Assembly: GCA_964577955.1 (NCBI GenBank)
Contig: CAZOAZ010000020.1
Location: 35,703 to 99,702, forward strand
DNA length: 64,000 bases
From: CADEEX01 sp964577955
GTDB taxonomy: Bacteria; Acidobacteriota; Vicinamibacteria; Vicinamibacterales; CAVVIG01
Direction: 5' to 3'
The translations under genes and the position numbers were made by a program. Position 1 is the stretch's first letter; every line of letters starts with the position of its first letter. Under the pieces are notes generated by a model. It was given only the letters and a program-made list of their open reading frames with translations. It had not been told where the DNA came from and searched no databases. This document shows, piece by piece, positions 33,840 through 42,062 of this stretch.

Positions 33840-34139
33840 TCAGCGCCCTTGCACCAGCATCATCTTCAGCCGCGCCTTCTTCGCCGCTTCGTTCGGATTG
33901 GTCGTCGCGCCCGTCAGCCAGCGGTTGACCTGCTGCAGCGAAATCGCGTGCTTGGTCGACGGCTCGCGGATCTCGAGATCGAGCACCGTCGCCGGACCGA
34001 TTTTCTCGAGCCACGGATCCTGGTTGAATCGCGCCACCGCCGTCACCGCCGCTTCGTAGAGCGACTCGGACTCCACCTCCACGACGTGACGGATGCCGCG
34101 CGAGTCCTTGAACGAGACCGCGCAAATCCGCACCGGCAT
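33840..34139 (-). CDS. Conserved hypothetical protein
   Basis: 99 residues, MPVRICAVSFKDSRGIRHVV, then EVESESLYEAAVTAVARFNQ and a C-terminal stretch STKHAISLQQVNRWLTGA. It has no signal peptide or membrane segment and looks like a small alpha/beta cytoplasmic protein. I recognise the sequence style from other soil Acidobacteria but no function. Starts just after an AT-rich spot (34160-34170) that may hold its promoter. Confidence 0.65.
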   Translation of the reverse strand: MPVRICAVSFKDSRGIRHVVEVESESLYEAAVTAVARFNQDPWLEKIGPATVLDLEIREPSTKHAISLQQVNRWLTGATTNPNEAAKKARLKMMLVQGR

Positions 34140-34183
34140 GGCCGGATTCTAGCAGATTCGTTTTTTGTTCGCCTCGCTGGGCC

Positions 34184-34206
34184 AAAAAAATGAGCCCGCC
34201 GGCTCA
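34184..34206 (-). terminator. Rho-independent terminator
   Basis: On the minus strand TGAGCC-GGCG-GGCTCA forms a perfect 6-bp GC-rich hairpin directly followed by seven T. The stop codon of the small gene at 34204 is part of the stem. Confidence 0.85.
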
Positions 34207-34317
34207 CCCGAGATGCTTGCGGCGCTTCCGCCGCCGCACGCGCAAATCCCAATCGACGTCGAAGAAATATCGCCACAGGGCCAAGGCCGCCCCAAGCCCG
34301 AGTCCCCACACTTCCAT
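34204..34317 (-). CDS. 37-aa membrane-type small protein
   Basis: ATG 34317 is preceded by GGAGGGTGCG, an excellent ribosome site, and the stop lies in a rho-independent terminator, so both ends are those of a real gene. The peptide starts MEVWGLGLGAALALWRYFFD and ends in a very basic stretch (RVRRRKRRKHLG). One short hydrophobic helix with a positive C-terminus predicts a single-span or amphipathic inner-membrane peptide with the basic end in the cytoplasm. No family known to me. Confidence 0.65.
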   Translation of the reverse strand: MEVWGLGLGAALALWRYFFDVDWDLRVRRRKRRKHLG

Positions 34318-34389
34318 CGCACCCTCCAGCGGTGAAAAGCCATGAGTACACGGGGCCGGGACAGACCGGGTCACGACTTCAGATGTCGT

Positions 34390-34587
34390 TCAACTTGCTC
34401 GGATCGTTCCCATCCGTTCGCGCCGGCGGTTGGCCTGATCCGACGCACTGCGGTTCTCGTCGTTAACCGCTTCAGCTTGATCGTCCAGGAACTCGCTGCC
34501 GGCCGATTCATCCACGCCGACGTGAGTGGGCAACGGACTGCCGGGATCGGTGTGTGACGGATTCTTTCCAGTGTGGGGCTCAGCCAT
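34390..34587 (-). CDS. Small hydrophilic, probably disordered protein
   Basis: 65 residues from ATG 34587 with GGAGGATC upstream. The sequence is rich in Glu, Asp, Pro and Ser (MAEPHTGKNPSHTDPGSPLP, then GSEFLDDQAEAVNDENR) and ends with basic RRRERMGTIR. No fold or family is visible. It stands between the 37-aa gene and pssA on the same strand, so they may share a transcript. Gene status depends mainly on the ribosome site. Confidence 0.45.
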   Translation of the reverse strand: MAEPHTGKNPSHTDPGSPLPTHVGVDESAGSEFLDDQAEAVNDENRSASDQANRRRERMGTIRAS

Positions 34588-34637
34588 TGTTGGATCCTCC
34601 ATCCGGGCGAGGAGCAACAAGGGTGCCGCGATTGTCC

Positions 34638-35276
34638 CTAAGGCTTCGGAATTCGCAGCGTCGCGCTGATCATCGCGCTGCCGCTCACGGCGTAGATGAG
34701 CGTGAGCGGATGGAGCTGCGCCCCCGCGAACCGCACGTCGCCAAACCAGATCTGATCGTCGACCCGATTGAGCCAGAACGCCACGCCAAGGAGCGCAACA
34801 ATCGCGATGCTGGTGGGAATCGGCGTCCCCTCGAAGTACTTCACCTTCCCCGAGGCGGGATCGGTGAGCGCCGACGACGTCACGTTGAAGCGCGCGAGAC
34901 GGCTCGCCCCGCAGACGACGAAGTAGGTGAGCGCGAGCATGTCCCAGCCGCCGCGCAGGCCGAGCGTGTAGCCGATGACCGCCGGCGCGACACCGAACGA
35001 AATGACGTCCGACAGCGAATCGAGATCGGCGCCGAGCACCGACTGCCGACGCGCGTCGAGACGCGCCACGTAGCCGTCCAGCACGTCACAGACAAGGGCG
35101 AGCGGCAGGAGGACGAACGCGACCCACAGGAAACGGCGAATGTCAGTCGCGAGGTAGTCGAGACAGAGAAAAATCGCGATCGTGCCGCACGCCGCGTTGC
35201 CAATCGTGAAGGCGTCCGCCCACGTGTAGGAGCGGAACATCGAGAGATGACGACGGGGCGCGGCAGTGGCCATCAA
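34638..35276 (-). CDS. pssA: CDP-diacylglycerol-serine O-phosphatidyltransferase
   Basis: 212 residues with several membrane helices. The CDP-alcohol phosphatidyltransferase motif is present: Asp64, Asp67-Gly68, Ala71-Arg72, Gly82, Asp86, Asp90 (CDVLDGYVAR ... GADLDSLSD), followed by VISFGVAPAVIGY, which is typical of the PssA branch. I count nine residues between AR and G where the standard motif has eight. The enzyme makes phosphatidylserine, precursor of phosphatidylethanolamine; no psd gene is adjacent. A 28-aa membrane peptide gene lies 30 bp upstream on the same strand. Confidence 0.88.
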   Translation of the reverse strand: MMATAAPRRHLSMFRSYTWADAFTIGNAACGTIAIFLCLDYLATDIRRFLWVAFVLLPLALVCDVLDGYVARLDARRQSVLGADLDSLSDVISFGVAPAVIGYTLGLRGGWDMLALTYFVVCGASRLARFNVTSSALTDPASGKVKYFEGTPIPTSIAIVALLGVAFWLNRVDDQIWFGDVRFAGAQLHPLTLIYAVSGSAMISATLRIPKP

Positions 35277-35306
35277 GCAGAAGTCTATGTCGACAGAGGG
35301 CCTCCG

Positions 35307-35393
35307 CTACGACCGGTTCAGCAGCACCTTGAGACCGTAAAAGACCACCACAAGCGCCATCACCAGGAGCACGAGATTGATTCCAGTCAGCAT
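35307..35393 (-). CDS. 28-aa single-span membrane peptide upstream of pssA
   Basis: ATG 35393 has GGGGAGGTG 5 nt upstream, one of the strongest ribosome sites in the window. The product (MLTGINLVLLVMALVVVFYG, then a short LKVLLNRS tail) is essentially one transmembrane helix with a basic C-terminus. It ends 30 bp before pssA on the same strand, so it is probably the first gene of that operon. It could be a regulatory or stabilising membrane peptide; no homologue is known to me. Confidence 0.6.
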   Translation of the reverse strand: MLTGINLVLLVMALVVVFYGLKVLLNRS

Positions 35394-35506
35394 CGGGCAC
35401 CTCCCCGGCGGTCGATACAACAACCCTGCCAGGTCCGAACTCGGCCAGCGGCGGCGACGTCTAAAGCGCGATAGACTGCTCTGACCCTTTCGACCGGAGG
35501 CTGACG

Positions 35507-36628
35507 ATGAAGACGCTGATCCTCGGAATCGCGGCGCTGTTGCTGACCGCGCTTCCCTTGCAGGCCCAAGACGCCACCGGCACGTGGCAGGGCACGCTGC
35601 AGGTTGGACGACCGCTTCGGGTCGTCATCAAGATCACCAACGAGAGCACCGGGCTGAAGGCGGTGCTCTACAGCATCGACCAGGGCGGACAGGGTGTTGG
35701 CGCCAGCACGGTGGCCGCGCAGGGCGGAACGCTGAAGCTCGCGATGCCGGCGATGAGCGCCACCTACGAAGGCAAGTTCGGCCCGGGCGGCAACACGATC
35801 GCCGGACAATTCACGCAGGGCGGCCGCGCCACGGCGCTCGAATTGACGCGCGCGAACGCGGACACCGCGTGGGCCATCCCCGCGCCGCCAGCCGCAATGG
35901 TCCCAATGGCTGCCGACGCCAAACCGGTCTTCGAAGTCGCGACCATCAAGCCAAGCGAGCCCGACCGGCCCGGCAAGGCGTTTACCGTGCAGGGGCGGCA
36001 AATCAGGACGATCAACACCACCGCTGCCGATCTGGTCACGATGGCCTACGGCATCCATGCCGGACAGATCAGTGGCGCACCGAACTGGTTCGAATCCGAG
36101 AAGTTCGACATCCTGGGGACGCCGGACATCTCCGGTGTGCCCAATCAGGAACAACTCCGAGGCCTGATCCAGCACCTGATGGCCGACCGCTTCAAGCTGA
36201 CGTTTCATCGCGACAAGAAGGAACTCCCCGTTTACGCACTGCGCCTCGGACCGAAAGGGCCGAGCCTCACCAAGAGCGAAGCGACCGGCAATCTGCCCGG
36301 TCTCTTCTTCAGAGGGCCTGGCGTGCTGCCCGCCCGCAACGCGACGATGGGCGATTTTGCGGGGATCATGCAGAACGCGGTGATGGATCGGCCGGTCGTC
36401 GATCAGACCGGACTCAGCGGCCGCTTCGACTTCACGCTCACCTGGACGCCGGACGAAACGCAATTCCGCAGCAGCGGTATCCGCGTGCCACCGCCGCCCG
36501 CTGACGGCTCCGGACCTCCGGGACTCTTCACCGCGATCCAAGAGCAGCTCGGTCTGAAATTCGAAACCACGCGCGCGCCGGTCGACGTCATCGTCATCGA
36601 TCGCATCGAGAAGCCGTCTCCGGACTGA
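35507..36628 (+). CDS. TIGR03435 family protein with an extra N-terminal domain
   Basis: 373 residues. Signal peptide TLILGIAALLLTALPLQAQ, then about 100 residues not found in the other two paralogues here (GTWQGTLQVGRPLRVVIKI, AMPAMSATYEGKFGPGGN, a lipocalin-like strand pattern). TIGR03435 follows from FEVATIKPSEPDRPGKAF, with LVTMAYGIHAGQISGAPNWF, LMADRFKLTFHRDKKELPVY, DQTGLSGRFDFTLTWTPD and the ending LFTAIQEQLGLKFETTRAP. Full family length with a fused ligand-binding-like domain. Function unknown; it has its own ribosome site GGAGGCTGACG. Confidence 0.88.
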   Translation: MKTLILGIAALLLTALPLQAQDATGTWQGTLQVGRPLRVVIKITNESTGLKAVLYSIDQGGQGVGASTVAAQGGTLKLAMPAMSATYEGKFGPGGNTIAGQFTQGGRATALELTRANADTAWAIPAPPAAMVPMAADAKPVFEVATIKPSEPDRPGKAFTVQGRQIRTINTTAADLVTMAYGIHAGQISGAPNWFESEKFDILGTPDISGVPNQEQLRGLIQHLMADRFKLTFHRDKKELPVYALRLGPKGPSLTKSEATGNLPGLFFRGPGVLPARNATMGDFAGIMQNAVMDRPVVDQTGLSGRFDFTLTWTPDETQFRSSGIRVPPPPADGSGPPGLFTAIQEQLGLKFETTRAPVDVIVIDRIEKPSPD

Positions 36629-36637
36629 CGCGTGTAA

Positions 36638-36705
36638 TCCGGCTAAAGCCGGACGCCACCGGAATTCGGCCGCAGCATCTTCGGTGGCGTCCGACTTTAG
36701 TCGGA
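36638..36705. repeat. Pair of REP-like palindromes in head-to-head orientation
   Basis: TCCGGCTAAAGCCGGA (36638-36653) and TCCGACTTTAGTCGGA (36690-36705), with mirrored flanks CGCCACCG and CGGTGGCG. The arrangement resembles a bacterial interspersed mosaic element. Relatives at 39179, 39210 and around the IS insertion. Confidence 0.8.
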
Positions 36706-36724
36706 TTGCAGCAAAGCGACACAC

Positions 36725-38032
36725 TTGAACGAATATCCCTGCTGGTGGGCCGGCGTCCAGGCATTCGACGCCGCGCGCGGGTCCGCACCTTCCTCTGCCG
36801 CGCCGCCGATCCCGAATCGGCGCTGTGATGTGGCGATCGTCGGCGCCGGCTACACGGGACTCTCCGCCGCCCGTCATCTCGCATCGACCGGCGCATCGAC
36901 GCTGGTCCTCGAACGCGAGACCGTCGGCTGGGGCGCCAGTTCGCGGAACGGCGGCCAGATCCTCCCGGGCTTCAACGTCGAACCGGCCACGCTGGTCGCC
37001 AGGCACGGCGAAGCGAACGCACGCCGTCTCTTCGAGATCTCGATCGAGTCGATCGCCCATCTGGAAGCGGTGATCGCGCAGGAGCGCATTGAGTGCGAGC
37101 TCGAAGCCAGCGGTCACCTGCAGGCGGCAGTCAAGCCGTCGCACTTCGAGTCCTTCCGGAGTGAACAGGCGCTGCTCACACGAGTCTTCAACCATCGAGT
37201 GGATCTCGTGTCGCGCGATCAGCAGCGTTCAGAACTGGGCAGCGATCGCTATCACGGCCTGCTCGTCGACGAGCGCAGCCGCGGCCTCAATCCCGCTCGC
37301 TATGTCGCGGGACTGGCGGACGCCGCACGCCGGGCCGGCGCGTCGATTGCCGAACACACCGGCGTCACACAAATCCGCAAGGCTGGCGATCGCTGGCGCG
37401 TAACCACGGCACACGGCGACATCGACGCCGCCCACGTCGTCATCGCCAGCAACGGCTACGGCGATACAGCGTCCGGTTCACTGCAACGGCGGCTGGTGCC
37501 AATCGGCAGCTACATCATCGCCACCGAACCGCTCGCGGTGGACGACGCGAACGCCCTGCTCCCGAGGCGCCGGATGGCGTTCGACTCCAAACACTTTCTC
37601 TATTACTTCCGCGTCACCGCCGACCGCCGGCTGGTGTTCGGCGGACGGGCGGAATTCAGCCGGCCGACCGACGCGAGCGCGCGCCGCGCTGCCGAGATCC
37701 TGCGGCGCGGAATGGTGAGTGTGTTTCCGCAACTGGCCGATGTGCGCATCGAGTTCGCGTGGGGCGGCAACGTCGCGTTCACGCGCGACCGGATGCCGCA
37801 TGCCGGCACCATCGACGGCATGCACTACGCCGCCGGCTACTGCGGCCATGGCGTCGCGATGGCGACATATCTCGGCGAACTGGTGGCGCGACAGTTGGCG
37901 GGCGAATCGATCACGCATCCGCTGTTCGATCCGTCGAGCCGCGCGTTTCCCGCGATTCCGCTCTACAACGGCAACCCCTGGTTTCTACCGTTCGCGGGAC
38001 TTTACTACCGGGTCATGGACGTCTTGCACTGA
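36725..38032 (+). CDS. FAD-dependent oxidoreductase (DadA/PuuB-like)
   Basis: 435 residues, TTG start. The dinucleotide-binding motif VAIVGAGYTGLSAARHLA lies near residue 36, followed by the second FAD contact TLVLERETVGWGASSRNGGQ, and the C-terminal FAD-binding VAFTRDRMPHAGTIDGMHYA plus GYCGHGVAMATYLGELVA. Overall pattern fits gamma-glutamylputrescine oxidase and related amine oxidases of the DAO family, which oxidise amino groups to imines with release of H2O2. The substrate is not certain and no polyamine genes are adjacent. Confidence 0.85.
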   Translation: MNEYPCWWAGVQAFDAARGSAPSSAAPPIPNRRCDVAIVGAGYTGLSAARHLASTGASTLVLERETVGWGASSRNGGQILPGFNVEPATLVARHGEANARRLFEISIESIAHLEAVIAQERIECELEASGHLQAAVKPSHFESFRSEQALLTRVFNHRVDLVSRDQQRSELGSDRYHGLLVDERSRGLNPARYVAGLADAARRAGASIAEHTGVTQIRKAGDRWRVTTAHGDIDAAHVVIASNGYGDTASGSLQRRLVPIGSYIIATEPLAVDDANALLPRRRMAFDSKHFLYYFRVTADRRLVFGGRAEFSRPTDASARRAAEILRRGMVSVFPQLADVRIEFAWGGNVAFTRDRMPHAGTIDGMHYAAGYCGHGVAMATYLGELVARQLAGESITHPLFDPSSRAFPAIPLYNGNPWFLPFAGLYYRVMDVLH

Positions 38033-38040
38033 TCGCGAGC

Positions 38041-38097
38041 GGACAGCCTGAAGGCTGTCCCTACCGGTGCAACGAGCGGACAGCCTGAAGGCTGTCC
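38041..38097. repeat. Two copies of a second REP-like palindrome
   Basis: GGACAGCCTGAAGGCTGTCC at 38041-38060 and 38078-38097, each followed by CTACCG. Direct repeats with a 37-bp period right behind the FAD oxidoreductase gene; a transcription-terminating role is plausible. Confidence 0.85.
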
Positions 38098-38153
38098 CTA
38101 CCGATGCGGCTCCGGGCGCACATCGAACGTCGCACTACGCACTGCTTTGGTGG

Positions 38154-39113
38154 CTACCGCTCGGTGGCACGGTAGCCTCTCAGCATGTTTGTGAGCGCGT
38201 AATTGCCCTCGTGGCACGCGAACTCGAAGATCGGTCCCTCCGATCGCGTCATCGTCAACTCGCCCTTCCAGGGTTTTGTGAACGCCGTCGGGTTGTCGAT
38301 CTCGAATTGATACAGCAGCGTGTCGGCGTCCAGCAGGCTGAAGCGCTCGATGAGATGGAGATTCCGGTCCCAGCCGAAATTGCCGCCGGCGTCACCGTAG
38401 AAACCGCCGCCGTCGTTGAAATTCGTGGTGTCGACGACGAGCGTGGCGCCGTCCCAGCGGCCCATCGAGTCGCCCTTCCAGAGCCTGACCGCTGAGGGCG
38501 GGTGCGGGCGGCCGTCCATCCGGATGATGCGCGCGTCGTGAATCATCTCGGCGTGGATGACGACGGCGTCCTTCGTTTGCAGAATCTGGTAATTGCTGTT
38601 GTACGAATACGGCAGCATCGGCGGACCGGCTGTCGCAAACGCCAGACACTGGTCCTGCAGTCCGGTGTCTTCCGAGTTCTGCGGGATGCGCATCCCCTCG
38701 ACGCGCCGCTTCTTGCGCTCGGCGGCGTCCGGCGTGAGCGGGGGAATCCGTCCATCCGGCGGATCGACCACGATCGAGGTCCTCAATGTGCGCACTGTTC
38801 TCGTGCCGAATTCGCGGAAGAAGGTGTTGTAGGTGCCGACGTTGCGCGACACGGTGCCGGGCGGCCCCGGCGGCGCTTCCTCGTTGCGCGCCGCGGCCTG
38901 CCGTTCAAAAGCCGCGGCTTCCTCCGCCGTAAAGAACGGTTTGTCCTTGAGCGCGGCGGGGCGCTCGAGCGGCGTCGCGGTCGCGGAGTTCCAGATCCCG
39001 TCGAATGCTGCGCGAGCGGCAACCGGATCGTTCACTTGAGGCGCAGCGATCGCACGGACGACGAGCAGCGCTGCCACTGCCGCGACCAATGCGCCCCGAA
39101 CCGCCACCTGCAT
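38154..39113 (-). CDS. Acidobacterial secreted protein of unknown function
   Basis: 319 residues with a signal peptide (ALVAAVAALLVVRAIAA). Landmarks are FDGIWNSATATPLERP near the start, DPPDGRIPPLTP, QCLAFATAGPPMLPYSYN, VIHAEMIHDARIIRMDGRPH and RLWKGDSMGRWDGATLVVDT, ending FEFACHEGNYALTNMLRGYR. A paralogue sits at 57064. This is a widespread family in Acidobacteria without a described activity. The start codon has no clear ribosome site. Confidence 0.75.
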   Translation of the reverse strand: MQVAVRGALVAAVAALLVVRAIAAPQVNDPVAARAAFDGIWNSATATPLERPAALKDKPFFTAEEAAAFERQAAARNEEAPPGPPGTVSRNVGTYNTFFREFGTRTVRTLRTSIVVDPPDGRIPPLTPDAAERKKRRVEGMRIPQNSEDTGLQDQCLAFATAGPPMLPYSYNSNYQILQTKDAVVIHAEMIHDARIIRMDGRPHPPSAVRLWKGDSMGRWDGATLVVDTTNFNDGGGFYGDAGGNFGWDRNLHLIERFSLLDADTLLYQFEIDNPTAFTKPWKGELTMTRSEGPIFEFACHEGNYALTNMLRGYRATER

Positions 39114-39138
39114 AAGGGGTCATGGTGACACAGTTGAC

Positions 39139-39225
39139 GGACAGGCTAAAGCCTGTCCCTACCGAGACCGACGTGCAATCCGGCTGAAGCCGGACGCCAC
39201 CGTCACGTATCCGGCTGAAGCCGGA
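39139..39225. repeat. Cluster of three REP-like palindromes
   Basis: GGACAGGCTAAAGCCTGTCC (39139-39158), then TCCGGCTGAAGCCGGA at 39179-39194 and 39210-39225, each followed by CGCCACCGTCA. Both palindrome families meet here between the secreted protein and the citrate synthase gene. Confidence 0.85.
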
Positions 39226-39233
39226 CGCCACCG

Positions 39234-40397
39234 TCATCGATACCGCAAACCGCGCGGGCCGACGTACTCCGATTGCGGACGGATCAAACGTCCGGTCGCG
39301 AGCTGCTCCAGACAGTGCGCCGCCCAGCCGACGACGCGGCCGATCGCGAAGGTGGGTGTGAAGAGGTCGGTGGGCAGACCGATACCGTGCAGGACCAGCG
39401 CCGTGTAGAACTCGACGTTGGTCGCGAGACGCCGATCGGGTTTGCGCTCGTGCAGGAGACGGAGCGCGACGGTCTCGACATGGCGGGCGAGATCGTAGAG
39501 CTGACGATCGCCGCCGTTGACGTAGAACCGCCGCGCCGCCTGCTCGAGAACGTCGGCACGCGGATCGCGGACGCGGTAGACACGGTGCCCGAACCCCATC
39601 AGCCGCTCACCGCGGTCCAGCCTGGCACGGATTACCGCTTCCGCGCGATCGGGCGTCCCGATCTCGAACACCATGTCGAGCGCCGGCCCGGGCGCGCCGC
39701 CGTGGAGCGGCCCTTTGAGTGCACCAATCGCGCCGGTGATCGCCGAGATCAGATCGGACTGTGTGGACACGATCACCCGCGCGGCAAATGTCGAAGCGTT
39801 GAAGCCGTGATCGACGACGGTGTTCAGATAGGTCTCGAGCGCGCGCACGCGCTCCGCCGTGGGCTCTTCGCCTGAGAGCTGGTGCAGATAGTGAGCGGCG
39901 TGTGACAAGTCGCGCCGCACGGGCACCGGGGTCAGTCCTTGACGCATCTGCCAGTACGCGCCGACGGCAGTCGGCAGCGCGGCGATGGCGACGAGCGCGT
40001 CGTGCTGCGGATCCGCCGCGTGGCCGAGGCTGAGGAGCGCGGACGCCATCCGCAGCGCGTCCATCGGCGGCGTGCCAGCCGCGGCCGCCTCGCGGAGGAC
40101 GTCGAGGACGATCGAAGGCAGGATCCGGTGCTCCGCGAGCGCTTCGGCAAACGCAGCCTGCTCCGCGCGATCGGGAAGACGGCCGCGCAGGAACAGAAAC
40201 GCGACCTCTTCAAAGGTCGCCTGCGGCGCGAGGTCCTCGACCGCGTAGCCGGCCAGCGTCAGCCGTCCGGCCTCGCCGTCCACTTCGCTCAGCGCCGTCG
40301 CCGCGGCAACGACCCCTTCCAGTCCATCCGCTGCCCCTCGCGCATCGCCTTTCACGCCTCGCACCTCGCCCTCTGCACGTCGCATCATGGTGGCCAT
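39234..40397 (-). CDS. Citrate synthase (citrate/2-methylcitrate synthase family)
   Basis: 387 residues, normal for the short bacterial type. Catalytic positions: His232 in KGPLHGG and His271 in GFGHRVY match the two histidines of citrate synthase. The Asp of the usual NVDFY motif is Glu329 here (NVEFY). LFTPTFAIGRVVGWAAHCLE and LIRPQSEYVGP close the protein. The enzyme condenses an acyl-CoA (acetyl- or propionyl-CoA) with oxaloacetate. Divergent from a second citrate synthase-like gene with an N-terminal DNA-binding domain; the 59-bp gap carries a palindrome that could serve both. Confidence 0.88.
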   Translation of the reverse strand: MATMMRRAEGEVRGVKGDARGAADGLEGVVAAATALSEVDGEAGRLTLAGYAVEDLAPQATFEEVAFLFLRGRLPDRAEQAAFAEALAEHRILPSIVLDVLREAAAAGTPPMDALRMASALLSLGHAADPQHDALVAIAALPTAVGAYWQMRQGLTPVPVRRDLSHAAHYLHQLSGEEPTAERVRALETYLNTVVDHGFNASTFAARVIVSTQSDLISAITGAIGALKGPLHGGAPGPALDMVFEIGTPDRAEAVIRARLDRGERLMGFGHRVYRVRDPRADVLEQAARRFYVNGGDRQLYDLARHVETVALRLLHERKPDRRLATNVEFYTALVLHGIGLPTDLFTPTFAIGRVVGWAAHCLEQLATGRLIRPQSEYVGPRGLRYR

Positions 40398-40426
40398 ATC
40401 TCATGGTCGGCAGCGAGAGGATTCAT

Positions 40427-40456
40427 TGTCAATATTGATTGTAGAATCAACATGAC
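40427..40456. promoter_or_regulatory. Palindrome between the divergent citrate synthase genes
   Basis: Perfect core TTGATT-GTAG-AATCAA at 40435-40450, extended outward by TGTCA and TGACA with one bulge. AT-rich in a GC-rich surrounding. Its centre is 14 nt from one start, so it is a strong candidate operator or promoter, possibly for the HTH-citrate synthase protein itself. Confidence 0.6.
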
Positions 40457-41704
40457 ATGACGCCGACCCGGTACCATCTCACCGCGGCGCAGGCCGCCGC
40501 GGCACTCGGGATCACCAGGGCGACGCTCTACGCCTACACCAGCCGCGGCCAGCTGCGCTCGGAGGCCGTGCCCGGCACCTCCCGAGAGCGACGCTACTTT
40601 CGCGACGATGTCGAGCGGCTGCGCGAGCGCAAACAGGTCCGTCGGGATCCTGCCGCGGCTGCCGCGCGCGGGCTGCATTGGGGCGGCCCGGTCCTGGACT
40701 CGGCGATTACGTTGATTCACAACGGACGGCTCTACTACCGCGGCCGCGATGCCATCGAGCTCGCGAAGCAGGCGACCGTCGAAGAGGTCGCAGCATGGCT
40801 GTGGGGAGCGGACACGGACGAACCGGTCTGGACCGATCGAGCGGCGCCGCTCTCACCGGCGCAGCAGCGATCCATTCACGCGGCGGCGCGCAATCCGCTG
40901 ACCGCGATCCAGATGGCGCTGCCGGCGGCGGGCGGCGCCGATGCGGCCGGCCACGATCTGCGCGCGAAGAGCGTACGCCAGACCGGAGCGCGGATCCTGC
41001 GTCTGATGGTCGCAGTCCTGAGCCAGCGTGCGTCCACGGCTCCGCTCCACCAGGCCTTGCAGGAGGCGTGGGCCTCCCGCCGGCCGAACCTCGGCGACGT
41101 GATCCGGACGGCGCTCATCCTCTGCGCCGATCACGAGCTGAACGTCTCGGCGTTCGCGGCCCGGTGCGCGGCATCCGCCGGAGCGTCGCCGTACGACGTC
41201 GTCTCCACCGGACTGGCGACGCTCAAGGGTTTCCGCCATGGCGGTGCGGCCGAGCGCGTGCTCCGGCTCTTGCCGGGTGCGGCCACGCTACCGCGCGCGC
41301 GGGAGATCATCGGCGGTGGTTTGCGCCGCGGCGAAGGCGTCCCGGGCTTCGGCCACCCGCTCTATCCGAGCGGCGATCCGCGCGCGGAGCTGCTGCTGGA
41401 CCTGGCGGCGCGCGGCGACAAGACGGCGTGGCGTCAGCTACAGCCGGTGCTGCGGGCGGGCGCTGAACTGTCCAACGACCGTCCCAATCTGGACTTCGGT
41501 CTCGCGGCCATCACCCACACTTACAAATTGCCGGATGGCGCGCCGCTCGTGCTGTTCGCCGTCAGCCGTTCGATTGGCTGGATCGCGCACGCGATCGAGG
41601 AGTACGCCTCGGGGCAGCTGATTCGGCCGCGGGCGCGCTACACGGGTCCGGTGCCGGGTGCCGATGCACCGTCACACGCTGGGGTCCGGCTTCAGCCGAC
41701 CTGA
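40457..41704 (+). CDS. Citrate synthase family protein with N-terminal helix-turn-helix
   Basis: 415 residues. Residues 5-60 are a MerR/excisionase-like HTH (LTAAQAAAALGITRATLYAY, then RRYFRDDVERLRERKQ). From about 80 it follows citrate synthase with all three catalytic positions: His261 in LKGFRHGG, His300 in GFGHPLY and Asp346 in NLDFG; FAVSRSIGWIAHAIEEYASG and LIRPRARYTGP complete the fold. The fusion could be an enzyme that reports metabolite state to DNA. The final codons (VRLQPT) are encoded by a REP-like sequence. The ATG has no classical ribosome site and may be leaderless. Confidence 0.88.
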   Translation: MTPTRYHLTAAQAAAALGITRATLYAYTSRGQLRSEAVPGTSRERRYFRDDVERLRERKQVRRDPAAAAARGLHWGGPVLDSAITLIHNGRLYYRGRDAIELAKQATVEEVAAWLWGADTDEPVWTDRAAPLSPAQQRSIHAAARNPLTAIQMALPAAGGADAAGHDLRAKSVRQTGARILRLMVAVLSQRASTAPLHQALQEAWASRRPNLGDVIRTALILCADHELNVSAFAARCAASAGASPYDVVSTGLATLKGFRHGGAAERVLRLLPGAATLPRAREIIGGGLRRGEGVPGFGHPLYPSGDPRAELLLDLAARGDKTAWRQLQPVLRAGAELSNDRPNLDFGLAAITHTYKLPDGAPLVLFAVSRSIGWIAHAIEEYASGQLIRPRARYTGPVPGADAPSHAGVRLQPT

Positions 41705-42054
41705 GTCCAGATCGGCCGCCCTTCCGCGCGCACGATGGCCACCCACTCGGGCGAAAGAATCATCGTGTGGCTGCGGCCCGGCGAGAGCTGATCCTCCGGA
41801 TGCAGCTCGCGCACGCGGTGAAAGATCAATCCGCGCTCGTCGGCGCCGGCAAACTGCATCCCGCCGAAGGTCGCAACCACTGCCCCGCCCTCATCGTCCG
41901 CCGCCAGGATCTGATCGGTCGGCAGCGAGACGCGCAGTCCGTCCGGGAAGATCACGAACGTCCCCGGCGGTCCGTTACGGTGCATCGGCAGATCTGATCG
42001 CCGATCCGCCTCGCGCCGGAGCCGCGTCCCCGCCACAAACTCGACTGTTGTCAT
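41692..42054 (-). CDS. Conserved hypothetical protein
   Basis: 120 residues starting MTTVEFVAGTRLRREADRRS. The middle GTFVIFPDGLRVSLPTDQIL looks like a small beta-rich domain, and HTMILSPEWVAIVRAEGRPI ends it. No signal peptide. It overlaps the 3' end of the convergent HTH-citrate synthase gene by 13 bp. Family and function not recognised. Confidence 0.5.
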   Translation of the reverse strand: MTTVEFVAGTRLRREADRRSDLPMHRNGPPGTFVIFPDGLRVSLPTDQILAADDEGGAVVATFGGMQFAGADERGLIFHRVRELHPEDQLSPGRSHTMILSPEWVAIVRAEGRPIWTQVG

Positions 42055-42062
42055 TGAGGGTC

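Noticed and set aside
35387..37195. 602-codon minus-strand frame
   Set aside because: Covers the TIGR03435 and FAD oxidoreductase genes in antisense; no family signal.
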